DNA from: Ardenticatenales bacterium
GTDB lineage: Bacteria > Chloroflexota > Anaerolineae > Ardenticatenales > Ardenticatenaceae
Direction: 5' to 3'
Length of the DNA stretch: 5,472 bases
Assembly: GCA_013812995.1 (NCBI GenBank)
Contig: JACCSL010000468.1
Location: forward strand, 1-5,472
In this document: positions 1 to 5,472 of the stretch, piece after piece
Position numbering within the stretch: position 1 is the first letter of the stretch
Layout: each line of letters opens with the position of its first letter
The notes under the pieces: generated by a model
Seen by the model: only the letters and a program-made list of their open reading frames with translations
What the model was told of the DNA's origin: nothing
Database searches by the model: none
Translations under genes and position numbers: made by a program

Positions 1-59
1 CCCTAAGCCTCTCGCTATCATCCCCTCGTAGACCCTTTCCATTCCATCAAGGAGTCCTC
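1..59. other. Upstream leader of the FtsB-like gene
   Basis: This is a short stretch before the first gene. The frame of the first gene is open back to the window edge, so a longer N-terminus cannot be excluded on ORF grounds alone. A second + frame ends at a TAG at 29-31 and could be the last few codons of an upstream gene, but nine codons are too few to identify. No convincing promoter boxes are visible. The only functional signal is the ribosome binding site at 49-54. Confidence 0.4.
49..54 (+). promoter_or_regulatory. Ribosome binding site deciding a GTG start
   Basis: AAGGAG lies 5 nt before the GTG at 60. It supports the GTG as the true start of the FtsB-like gene even though the frame stays open upstream to the window edge. 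Confidence 0.75.
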
Positions 60-479
60 GTGGCGGCCAAAGAGTCTCAGGGGTGGCAGCTCCCCATCAT
101 GCAGTTCGTGACGCTGATGCTGATGACGATTCTCGTTATCACGCTGGGTCATTTTGCCAAGACAATGTTGGACAATTACCAACTAAACGCGGAGAAGACG
201 GCCTGGCAAGCTCGTATCGAACAGGAGCAGATGGAGCACCAACGGCTGCTCGATCAGAAGGCGTTTGTCGAGTCCGATACCTACCAACGACAGATGGCCC
301 ATGAGATGGGTCTCTACGCGCCGGACGAGCGGCCCCTGGTGCTCCTTGTTCCGCCCGAGATGCAGGAGACGGTGAGCGAGTTCGATCCGGTCTATCGGGA
401 GGGTGAGGTGGTGGAAGCCCCCTACTGGCAGCAGTGGTGGGTGCTCTTCTTCGGGGGTGAGGAGTTGAGCAAGGATTAG
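60..479 (+). CDS. FtsB/DivIC-like septum formation initiator protein
   Basis: The 139-residue product is a probable bitopic membrane protein of the FtsB/DivIC type. These proteins help assemble the divisome at the septum, usually with FtsL and FtsQ/DivIB. The sequence shows a short cytoplasmic N-terminus, one hydrophobic helix at about residues 14-34, and a charged Glu/Gln-rich segment at about 38-70 suited to a coiled coil. A YQRQMAHEMGLYAPDERPLV segment (75-94) follows, matching the family pattern of a helix ending in a Gly turn and then a short strand rich in Leu and Val. An acidic linker and a Trp-rich tail (PYWQQWWVLFF, 121-131) come last. The tail is longer than in classical FtsB. It starts at GTG, preceded by AAGGAG. 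The family call rests on architecture and the post-coil motif; the exact partner proteins are not shown here. A generic single-helix coiled-coil protein is the alternative. Confidence 0.78.
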   Translation: MAAKESQGWQLPIMQFVTLMLMTILVITLGHFAKTMLDNYQLNAEKTAWQARIEQEQMEHQRLLDQKAFVESDTYQRQMAHEMGLYAPDERPLVLLVPPEMQETVSEFDPVYREGEVVEAPYWQQWWVLFFGGEELSKD

Positions 480-500
480 CGGAAAGTAAGGATTAAAAGG

Positions 501-536
501 CAAAAGCCCTTTCCATATGTATGGAAAGGGCTTTTG
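501..536. terminator. Probable bidirectional intrinsic terminator
   Basis: This is a perfect inverted repeat: 501-517 pairs with 520-536 over 17 bp, so the realistic hairpin has a 4-6 nt loop around 516-521. The core is GCCCTTTCC/GGAAAGGGC, flanked by A and T runs. On the + strand the 3' arm ends in CTTTTG followed by GTTT. On the - strand the outgoing arm ends in CTTTTG followed by CCTTTT. It lies between two convergent stop codons (479 and 546), 21 bp after one and 9 bp after the other, exactly where a shared terminator is expected. Confidence 0.85.
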
Positions 537-545
537 GTTTGGGAG

Positions 546-1127
546 CTATTTGGCCCCTTCTTTTTCGGCGTCGCTTTTGACGATGCGTTTCCTGGCTTCG
601 GTGAGGATGAGGCGGACGCCGAACCAGCTTTGTTGGAGCATTGCTGCTGCAATGGCAGGCGGTGTATAAGGTTGATCCCAGGGGAGGACGCTGTAGAACG
701 CGAGGCGATCAGGGAGCTGGCGCTTGAATTCGTCTTTGTCGGCGGCGGGGCCGAAGAAAAGAGGATAGTGCTTGATGGCTTCCTCCTCGGGCTTGCGCCA
801 ATCCCAACCGTTCCACTCACAGCAGACCTTCGCGGCGGTCAGGTAGGCATCATACTCCTGCTCCAGGGAGCCAACCAGGTGACCACGCCACCGAATCATG
901 TGGACCAGCTCATGAGCCAGCGCCTCCCGCTGCCATTCCTCGGTCCAGGCGTCTCTGAGAACCACGCGAGCGAGCGGCCACGGATAAGCGAAGGCCCCGC
1001 CGGTGAGCGGCACACCGAAGGATATGTTGGGCCAATGCAGTCGTACCCAATCCACAAGGGGCCATCCGGTGGGGGTCGAGGCGATTTCTTCCAGATAGCG
1101 GGCAATGCGCGGTTCATAGGTGTGCAT
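546..1127 (-). CDS. Small HELVH-motif putative zinc metallopeptidase
   Basis: The product is 193 residues, and I do not recognise its family. The clearest feature is an HExxH zinc-site motif, ALAHELVHMIRW, with H72, E73 and H76. An EQEYDAYLTA stretch follows at 89-98, where E91 or E89 could be a third zinc ligand of gluzincin type; that is inference. No signal peptide or membrane helix is visible, so a cytoplasmic location is likely. The protein is unusually rich in tryptophan: 12 of 193 residues, including a WNGWDW cluster at 105-110. The C-terminus is basic and charged. Start: ATG with GAAGGA about 10 nt upstream, a rather long spacing. A long open frame on the opposite strand covers the same interval but lacks family motifs, so the minus-strand reading is preferred. 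The gene is divergent from the membrane-protein gene at 1229 and shares a terminator with the FtsB-like gene. Substrate and role are unknown. Confidence 0.78.
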   Translation of the reverse strand: MHTYEPRIARYLEEIASTPTGWPLVDWVRLHWPNISFGVPLTGGAFAYPWPLARVVLRDAWTEEWQREALAHELVHMIRWRGHLVGSLEQEYDAYLTAAKVCCEWNGWDWRKPEEEAIKHYPLFFGPAADKDEFKRQLPDRLAFYSVLPWDQPYTPPAIAAAMLQQSWFGVRLILTEARKRIVKSDAEKEGAK

Positions 1128-1145
1128 GGTAGGCAGTTCCTTCTC

Positions 1146-1173
1146 TTGATGGTGTAGGAGATAGGTCTATTAT
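1146..1173 (+). promoter_or_regulatory. Candidate sigma-70-type promoter for the membrane-protein gene
   Basis: TTGATG (1146-1151) and TATTAT (1168-1173) are separated by 16 bp, close to the consensus TTGACA and TATAAT boxes. Transcription would begin near 1180, leaving a leader of about 50 nt before the ATG at 1229. It sits in the divergent intergenic region, where a promoter is expected. The call is by eye and not scored statistically. Confidence 0.5.
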
Positions 1174-1174
1174 A
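1169..1174 (-). promoter_or_regulatory. Candidate -10 box for the HELVH gene
   Basis: Read on the minus strand, this is a perfect TATAAT. It overlaps the -10 box of the opposite promoter because TATTATA is nearly self-complementary. Transcription would start about 35 nt before the ATG at 1127. No good -35 box is visible at the expected distance (about 1191-1198), so this is less certain than the + strand promoter. Confidence 0.35.
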
Positions 1175-1216
1175 AGGGCGACCATAGGAGCGCGACCACC
1201 CCCATGAGAGGCGCGC

Positions 1217-1223
1217 AAGGAGG
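1217..1223 (+). promoter_or_regulatory. Strong ribosome binding site
   Basis: AAGGAGG is a full match to the usual anti-Shine-Dalgarno core, 5 nt before the ATG at 1229. It fixes the start of the 509-residue protein and suggests efficient translation. Confidence 0.8.
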
Positions 1224-1228
1224 CTTCC

Positions 1229-2758
1229 ATGACCCGCGAGCAGAGCCGCTTCTTACAGATTGCCGCCATGATTGTGTTGATTCTTATTACGATTCTGCTG
1301 CTGGAGTCTGCGCTTACGCTTCTCTTGAACCCGATTTCCCTGCAACGGCTCTTTACCTTTGAGAGCGGGGATGCTTTTTTCTTTGCCAGCGGGTTGAACC
1401 GCAACTTCAACCAGCTCCTGGCGCTAGTGTTTACAACAGTGTCGATTGCGATTCCCCTCACGGCCAACATGTACTCGGTCAAGTTTCTGGAGCTGTTCAT
1501 CACGGATGAACTCAACCTGCTGATGCTCTCCCTGATTGCCTTCGGCGGGCTCAATAATACCTGGATGATGCATAATTTGAAGGATGGATATGTTCCATAT
1601 TTCCACCTGTACCTATCGCTGGGATTGTACATGATATGTGTCTGCCTGCTGATTCCCTACTTGTATTATATCTTTCGCTTTCTGGACCCAAACACCCTGC
1701 TCCGGCGGCTGGAGCGAGAGATTATGGCGGATCTGGCGTCGGCGCAGCGGAAGCCGTCGCAGGCAGCGGCGCGCGCACGCGAGGTCGCTCAATCGGTCGA
1801 GCATATCGCCAGTGTGGGTCTGCGCTCTGTGGATCGTATGGACCGTGCAACGGCAATCGAGTCGGTGAATACGCTTCGGCGCGTGCTCCAGGCGTACTGG
1901 GAGGTCAAGGACAAGATGCCCATGCCCTGGTTCAATGAAGGAGCGGGGTGCTTTCATGGCTTCGCCGAAGAAATGATGGAGGATCTGCGCACCAACCATA
2001 CCTGGATGGAGATGAAGGTTCTCTCCCAATTTCGCTCCCTATTAAGCGTTTCGGTATCGAAGATGCACGACCTGGTGAACGCGATTGCCAGTGCCACCAG
2101 CACCCTGGGGCTGGCACAGGAGGTGCGACGTGAGCGCCACTCGGAGGAGTTGGTGATGGAATATTTCAACACCTTCATCCGCCTGGCACTCACCCGCCGG
2201 GATACGCGCTCGGTCTATAGCCTCTTCTATCAGTATCGTCGCTACGCGGAGGGACTGCTCCAGGAAGATGGCGACCTGGCATTGGAAATCGCTTATTACT
2301 TTCAATACTATGCCCAGGCCGCTCGCGAGATGGGCCTGCTCTTCGTGGTCGAAACGGCTGCCTACGATATGGGAATGCTCGTCCAGATCGCCTGGGAGCG
2401 TGAGGCTGCTATTCGATCAAAGCTGCTGAAACGCTTTCTTGCGTTTGATAGTGGCATGGGAAGCCAGCCACTGCTGGGGGTGAAGAAGGCTCAGAGTATC
2501 CTGGCTGGCTTCTTCCTGCTGCACGGACTGCCGGAGCAGACGGAGCAAATCCGCCATCAGATGCAGGACATCTCTCCCCGGATGATTGGAACGCTCCGAG
2601 ACGACCTCATCCATGTGACCCGCGAGAAGTTCTGGGAAATCACGGAGCGGCGCGTGAGCATGGACTATGTGGTTCCCCCCCAGCGGCAAAGGGTAGCTGA
2701 GTTTTTGGACTCGCTGGACAGCTCCCTGCCTCTCGCCACACCGCTCGAAGATAGGTAG
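1229..2758 (+). CDS. Four-helix membrane protein with large helical cytoplasmic domain, function unknown
   Basis: The product is 509 residues and not recognised with confidence. The N-terminal third holds four hydrophobic helices at about 8-33, 62-80, 94-112 and 123-150. The linker after helix 4 is rich in Arg and Lys (LLRRLEREI, 157-165; AQRKPSQAAARAR, 172-184), so by the positive-inside rule the rest is probably cytoplasmic. Residues about 160-500 look almost entirely alpha-helical, with charged amphipathic stretches and aromatic runs such as VYSLFYQYRRYAEGLL (329-344) and EIAYYFQYYAQAAREMG (353-369). No catalytic motif, nucleotide-binding loop or kinase/cyclase signature is visible. The FLELFI...LIAFG and IFRFL pattern loosely recalls DUF2254-type membrane proteins, but I do not see that family's C-terminal signature, so this is only a hint. 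It starts at an ATG behind a strong Shine-Dalgarno site, and its promoter region is shared with the divergent HELVH gene. It ends 2 bp from the convergent argS stop. Confidence 0.85.
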   Translation: MTREQSRFLQIAAMIVLILITILLLESALTLLLNPISLQRLFTFESGDAFFFASGLNRNFNQLLALVFTTVSIAIPLTANMYSVKFLELFITDELNLLMLSLIAFGGLNNTWMMHNLKDGYVPYFHLYLSLGLYMICVCLLIPYLYYIFRFLDPNTLLRRLEREIMADLASAQRKPSQAAARAREVAQSVEHIASVGLRSVDRMDRATAIESVNTLRRVLQAYWEVKDKMPMPWFNEGAGCFHGFAEEMMEDLRTNHTWMEMKVLSQFRSLLSVSVSKMHDLVNAIASATSTLGLAQEVRRERHSEELVMEYFNTFIRLALTRRDTRSVYSLFYQYRRYAEGLLQEDGDLALEIAYYFQYYAQAAREMGLLFVVETAAYDMGMLVQIAWEREAAIRSKLLKRFLAFDSGMGSQPLLGVKKAQSILAGFFLLHGLPEQTEQIRHQMQDISPRMIGTLRDDLIHVTREKFWEITERRVSMDYVVPPQRQRVAEFLDSLDSSLPLATPLEDR

Positions 2759-2760
2759 CG

Positions 2761-4428
2761 TCAGACAATTTCCTCGGGCGCGCTCATGCTCATCAGCGCG
2801 AGGGTGCGCGCGAGGGCAATGCGTGCCGCCGCGGTCAGCTTGAGGCGCGCCTGCTGGACATCGGGCGGTACATCGGTGCGAAGCACGGGGCACTTATCAT
2901 AGAAGGTATTGAAGGCAGAAGCCAGCTCGCGCGCGTAGTAGGCGAGGCGATGCGGCTCCAGATCTTCCTCGATGCGCGCAATGACCTCGCGCAGGCGCAG
3001 CATCTCATTGATGAGATGAATCTCTGCCTCGTGGGTCAGCGTGCTGGCCGGGGCGGCGGGATCATAGGCGATGCCCCGCTTGGGTGCCTCGCGGTCCAGA
3101 ATGCCACAGGCGCGGGCATGGGCATACTGGATGTACACAACAGGGTTCTCGTTCTCTTTGCGTGACTTCGCCACGTTGATGTCGAAGGTCTGGTGGGTGG
3201 TTGGCGCGAGGGCAAGCATGAAGTAGCGCACGGCGTCTGCGCCCACCTCGTCGAGCAACTCATCAATCGTGATGTAGTTCGCGCGGCGGGTGCTCATCTT
3301 GACCTCTTCCCCATCGCGAATCAGCGTGGTGAACTGGTGGATGAGCACACTGATACCGCTGGTGTCTTCCTCCAGCGCGCGCAGGGCGTCCAGCACATCA
3401 GGCACCGCATCCTTGTGGTCCGCGCCTAGCACGTCAATGATGCGATCAAAGCGCTGGAGCTTGTTGCGATGGTAGGCGATATCCGGCACGCGGTAGGTGG
3501 GCATCCCATTGGAGCGCACGAAGACTCGATCCTTGTCCTTGCCAAAGGAGGTCGCCTTGAACCACCACGCGCCATCCTGGAAGTAGAGCCACTCGTGCTC
3601 CTTCAGGGACTCAATGACGTCCTCGACATCGCCCGTGTGGTAGAGACTATCCTCATTGAAGTAAACATCGAACTCGACGCTCAGGCGGCGTAGCGTGTTG
3701 CGAATATCCGCGAAGATGGTATCTACGGCAAGGTTCTTGAACTCCGGCACGCTCTTGTTCCGCCAGCTATCCCCGTGGAAGGCAAAGAGGGTCGCGGCAA
3801 TCCAGTGCATATACTCGCCCTGGTAGTGCTTGCCGTCCTGTAACGGCTGGCTATAGTCGCCCAACAGTTCCAGGTAGCGAATCCGTAGCGTCTCGCCCAG
3901 CGACTCCATCTGGAGGCCCGCGTTGTTGAAGTAATACTCACGCGTCACCTCGTAGCCCGCCGCCGTCAGCACCGCCGCGAGCGTGTCGCCCAGCACGGCC
4001 CCACGCGCGTGGCCCAGGGTGAGCGGTCCCGTCGGGTTGGCCGAGACAAACTCGACCTGCGCCCGAATGCCCTTGCCCCGCTCCAGATCCGCATAGACAG
4101 CCCCCTTGCGGAGAACCTCGTCCACCTGGTTGGACAGCCAGGCGGGATTGAGGCGGAGGTTGATGTAGCCCGGTCCCGCGATCTCTGCGGCAGTCACGAG
4201 GTCGCCCTCGCCCAGATGCTTGATGATGGCCTCAGCGATATCACGAGGCTTGGCGCTGGCCGCCTTTGCCAGCTTCATTGCCACCGGCGTCGCGAAGTCG
4301 CCATGCTCTGGCTGGCGCGGCCGGTCAATGGGCACCTCGTTGTCCCACTCAAAGGCGGGCAGATCGCCCGCACGCTGCGCGGCCGCAATCGCCTGCCGGA
4401 TGGTTTCGACCAATTGCTCTTGTGCCAT
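2761..4428 (-). CDS. argS: Arginine--tRNA ligase (ArgRS, class I)
   Basis: ArgRS charges tRNA-Arg with arginine using ATP, in the cytoplasm. The 555-residue length is normal and the protein looks complete. Domains in order: N-terminal tRNA-recognition domain with HGDFATPVAMKLAK (42-55) and GPGYINLRL (85-93); Rossmann catalytic core with SANPTGPLTLGHARGA (129-144); VFVRSNGMPTYRVPDIAYH (302-320) and DVLGADH (332-338); the KMSKS-type loop as KMSTR (377-381), then ITIDELLDEVGADAVRYF; and a helical DALR anticodon-binding domain from about 428 (NPVVYIQYAHARA) to a C-terminal SAPEE. The first position of the HIGH signature is Thr (TLGH, 137-140) instead of His; the second His is kept. To my recollection some bacterial ArgRS share this, so it is probably active. 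The start ATG has GGGAGA about 6 nt upstream. The gene follows the HisN-like gene after a 101-bp gap and converges on the 509-residue gene, with no terminator between. Confidence 0.97.
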   Translation of the reverse strand: MAQEQLVETIRQAIAAAQRAGDLPAFEWDNEVPIDRPRQPEHGDFATPVAMKLAKAASAKPRDIAEAIIKHLGEGDLVTAAEIAGPGYINLRLNPAWLSNQVDEVLRKGAVYADLERGKGIRAQVEFVSANPTGPLTLGHARGAVLGDTLAAVLTAAGYEVTREYYFNNAGLQMESLGETLRIRYLELLGDYSQPLQDGKHYQGEYMHWIAATLFAFHGDSWRNKSVPEFKNLAVDTIFADIRNTLRRLSVEFDVYFNEDSLYHTGDVEDVIESLKEHEWLYFQDGAWWFKATSFGKDKDRVFVRSNGMPTYRVPDIAYHRNKLQRFDRIIDVLGADHKDAVPDVLDALRALEEDTSGISVLIHQFTTLIRDGEEVKMSTRRANYITIDELLDEVGADAVRYFMLALAPTTHQTFDINVAKSRKENENPVVYIQYAHARACGILDREAPKRGIAYDPAAPASTLTHEAEIHLINEMLRLREVIARIEEDLEPHRLAYYARELASAFNTFYDKCPVLRTDVPPDVQQARLKLTAAARIALARTLALMSMSAPEEIV

Positions 4429-4529
4429 AGAAATTCTCCCATCGATTTATCAATTAGACGCAAAACGTAATGCGTAAAACGTAAAAACGACATGTAATAG
4501 AAAGAAAATTACGTTTTACGTTTTACGTT
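4429..4529 (-). other. AT-rich intergenic leader of argS
   Basis: This 101-bp gap between the HisN-like gene and argS is visibly richer in A and T than the flanking genes. It holds the heptamer inverted repeat described separately, and near the argS end a plausible ribosome binding site (GGGAGA on the minus strand, 4435-4440). It is too short for a T-box leader and I see no T-box-like sequence. No convincing separate promoter for argS was found. Confidence 0.6.
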
Positions 4530-4531
4530 TT
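4462..4531. repeat. Inverted repeat made of AAAACGT heptamers
   Basis: The left arm 4462-4484 and right arm 4509-4531 are reverse complements at 21 of 23 positions, around a 24-nt loop. The right arm contains three perfect tandem copies of ACGTTTT (4511-4517, 4518-4524, 4525-4531). The left arm has the complementary heptamer AAAACGT twice (4462-4468, 4476-4482) with a degenerate AATGCGT copy between, which creates the two mismatches. The right arm runs 2 nt into the TAA stop codon of the HisN-like gene. It could fold as an RNA hairpin after that gene, but the stem is AT-rich and differs from the GC-rich hairpin at 501-536. It may be an attenuator, an mRNA-end stabiliser or a dispersed repeat; the sequence alone does not decide. 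Confidence 0.8.
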
Positions 4532-5309
4532 AGCCTTTTATCTGCTTCAATATCTCGTCCAACAGATACCCGTTCGTCGAGATGCCGTTGCCGCCATAGG
4601 CCGTGGGCGTCCCGTTCCAGTCTGTGAAGGTACCGCCCGCCTCCTGCAAGATGGGCAGCAGCGCTGCATTGTCCCAGAGCGTGACGATGGGATCGAGCAT
4701 GATCTCAGCGCGACCCGTGGCGACAAGGATGTGGCCGTAGGCATCGCTCCAGCCGCGCTGGGTGTGGCTGGCGGCAGAAATGCGCGCCCAGGCGTCGGCG
4801 CGTCCGTGCGCCTCGAAGGCGCTGGGGTCGGTAAAGCAGACAAGCGCCTCAGACAATCGATTCACGCTCGAGGTGCGGCAGGGGCGGCCATTCCAGGTGC
4901 ACCCCTCCCCCCGCGCGGCGCTCACCATCTCGTTCAGTGCCGGGAAGTTCGCCACGCCAAGAACCATCTCCCCTTCCACCTCCAGCCCGACGAGCACCGC
5001 GTAGAGGGGAACGCCCCGAATGAATGAGCGTGTCCCGTCAATCGGGTCCACGATCCAGCGGAAGGCGGCGTTCGACCCGTCGGTTTCCCCAAATTCCTCG
5101 CCCACAATGGCGTGCGTTGGGTACTGCTTCTCAATGAGTTTGCGCAGCAGCTCCTCGGCGCGGCGGTCGGCGATGGTCACCGGGGAGGCATCGCTCTTCC
5201 ACTCCACTCCCACATTTGTCTGAAAATATTCAAGCGTCAGCCGCCCCGCCTGCCAGGCCGCGTCGATAGCAAAGTCCAGGTAGGGACGGAGAGAAGCGTG
5301 GGATGGCAT
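4530..5309 (-). CDS. hisN: Inositol-monophosphatase-superfamily enzyme, probable HisN-type histidinol-phosphatase
   Basis: The 259-residue product is a Mg-dependent phosphatase of the IMPase fold. If HisN, it removes phosphate from L-histidinol phosphate, the penultimate stage of histidine synthesis, in the cytoplasm. Visible motifs: KSDASPVTIADRRAEELLR (38-56); metal ligand Glu in VGEEFGE (69-75); DPIDGTRSFIRGVP (88-101) with D88, D91 and T93; and a C-terminal LWDNAALLPILQEAGG (211-226) with D213. The HisN subgroup is suggested by TRSFIRGVPL after the DPIDGT motif, by RGWSDAYGHILVATGRAEIMLDP (185-207), and by EAGGTFTDWNG (223-233). These differ from typical inositol monophosphatases, which have a TxNF pattern after DGT. 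Length is normal and all metal ligands seem present. Start: ATG with AAGGAG 7 nt upstream, 18 bp after the GT2 stop codon. No other his gene is in the window, so a different phosphomonoester substrate remains possible. Confidence 0.85.
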   Translation of the reverse strand: MPSHASLRPYLDFAIDAAWQAGRLTLEYFQTNVGVEWKSDASPVTIADRRAEELLRKLIEKQYPTHAIVGEEFGETDGSNAAFRWIVDPIDGTRSFIRGVPLYAVLVGLEVEGEMVLGVANFPALNEMVSAARGEGCTWNGRPCRTSSVNRLSEALVCFTDPSAFEAHGRADAWARISAASHTQRGWSDAYGHILVATGRAEIMLDPIVTLWDNAALLPILQEAGGTFTDWNGTPTAYGGNGISTNGYLLDEILKQIKG

Positions 5310-5316
5310 AGAGAAG

Positions 5317-5322
5317 CTCCTT
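5317..5322 (-). promoter_or_regulatory. Ribosome binding site of the HisN-like gene
   Basis: AAGGAG on the minus strand lies inside the 18-bp gap after the upstream stop codon and 7 nt before the ATG. The tight packing suggests translation from a shared transcript with the upstream glycosyltransferase gene. Confidence 0.7.
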
Positions 5323-5327
5323 GTGGC

Positions 5328-5472
5328 CTATGTCTCAGGCGCATTGAGGGTTTCGCGAACGGAGTAGATCGGCTTGTTCTGGCTCTCGTGGTAGGTGCGA
5401 ATGATAATTTCCCCCAGCAGCCCCATCGTAATGAGCTGGATACCTACGACGACGAGTAGGACCGCCAGGAGC
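5328..5472 (-). CDS. C-terminal end of a GT2 polyprenyl-phosphate glycosyltransferase (partial)
   Basis: Only the last 47 codons and the TAG stop (5328-5330) are in the window; the rest lies past the right edge. The translated tail has a hydrophobic helix (LLAVLLVVVGIQLITMGLLG), then EIIIRTYHESQNKPIYSVRE and a short polar end. This matches the well-known C-terminus of membrane GT2 enzymes of the DPM1/GtrB/ArnC type, where the last helix is followed by a GEYxGRxYEExxxRPxYxVRE-like pattern. Such enzymes transfer a sugar from a nucleotide donor to polyprenyl phosphate at the cytoplasmic membrane, supplying lipid-linked sugars for envelope glycans. The catalytic domain is not visible, so donor and acceptor cannot be named. 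The gene runs in the same direction as the HisN-like gene 18 bp downstream and probably shares its transcript. Confidence 0.8.
   Translation of the reverse strand, partial: LLAVLLVVVGIQLITMGLLGEIIIRTYHESQNKPIYSVRETLNAPET

Noticed and set aside
534..1157. Long open frame on the + strand (207 codons) covering the HELVH gene
   Set aside because: Its translation shows no family motif, and it overlaps the minus-strand gene almost completely. The minus-strand gene has a motif, a ribosome binding site and a well-placed terminator. It is a shadow of the GC-rich minus-strand gene.
2779..2800. CGCGCT/AGCGCG hairpin near the end of argS as a terminator
   Set aside because: Only 6 bp pair across a 10-nt loop, the stem is not followed by a U-run on either strand, and it lies inside the argS coding region.
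4429..4529. T-box riboswitch upstream of argS
   Set aside because: The gap is only 101 nt, and reading the minus strand shows no TGGNACCGCG-like T-box sequence or typical stem layout.
4462..4531. CRISPR-like array
   Set aside because: The repeated unit is only 7 bp, partly in direct tandem and partly inverted, with no spacers of regular size and no cas genes nearby.
5112..5459. 115-codon + strand open frame at the right end
   Set aside because: It lies opposite the HisN-like gene and the GT2 tail, both of which have recognisable motifs on the minus strand. Its own translation has none.

Overview
The window looks like an ordinary chromosomal segment of a moderately GC-rich bacterium. The most likely phylum is Chloroflexota, an inference from the style of the short FtsB/DivIC-like protein (one membrane helix, coiled coil, Trp-rich tail) and from the sequence style of ArgRS and the HisN-type phosphatase. 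This was not checked against any database. There is no sign of a phage, plasmid, insertion sequence, CRISPR array, rRNA or tRNA.

Layout, left to right. (1) Positions 60-479 (+) encode a small FtsB/DivIC-like septum formation protein with a GTG start. (2) A strong hairpin at 501-536 separates it from a convergent gene. (3) That gene, 546-1127 (-), encodes a 193-residue, Trp-rich protein with an HELVH zinc-peptidase motif; its family is not recognised. (4) A 101-bp divergent intergenic region with overlapping promoter-like boxes leads to (5) 1229-2758 (+), a 509-residue protein with four N-terminal membrane helices and a long helical cytoplasmic domain of unknown function. (6) It ends 2 bp from the stop codon of argS (2761-4428, -), which encodes a complete class I arginyl-tRNA synthetase. 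(7) Upstream of argS is a 101-bp AT-rich gap holding a long inverted repeat built from AAAACGT heptamers. (8) Positions 4530-5309 (-) encode an inositol-monophosphatase-superfamily enzyme with HisN-type histidinol-phosphatase signatures. (9) Positions 5328-5472 (-) hold the last 47 codons of a GT2 polyprenyl-phosphate glycosyltransferase, cut by the window edge.

The three right-hand genes (GT2 end, hisN-like, argS) run in the same direction. The first two are only 18 bp apart and probably co-transcribed. Whether argS shares that transcript depends on what the heptamer inverted repeat does. The genes form no obvious single pathway: lipid-linked sugar transfer, histidine biosynthesis, translation and cell division are all represented. 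No clear new system is visible. The least explained elements are the HELVH protein, the 509-residue membrane protein and the heptamer inverted repeat.
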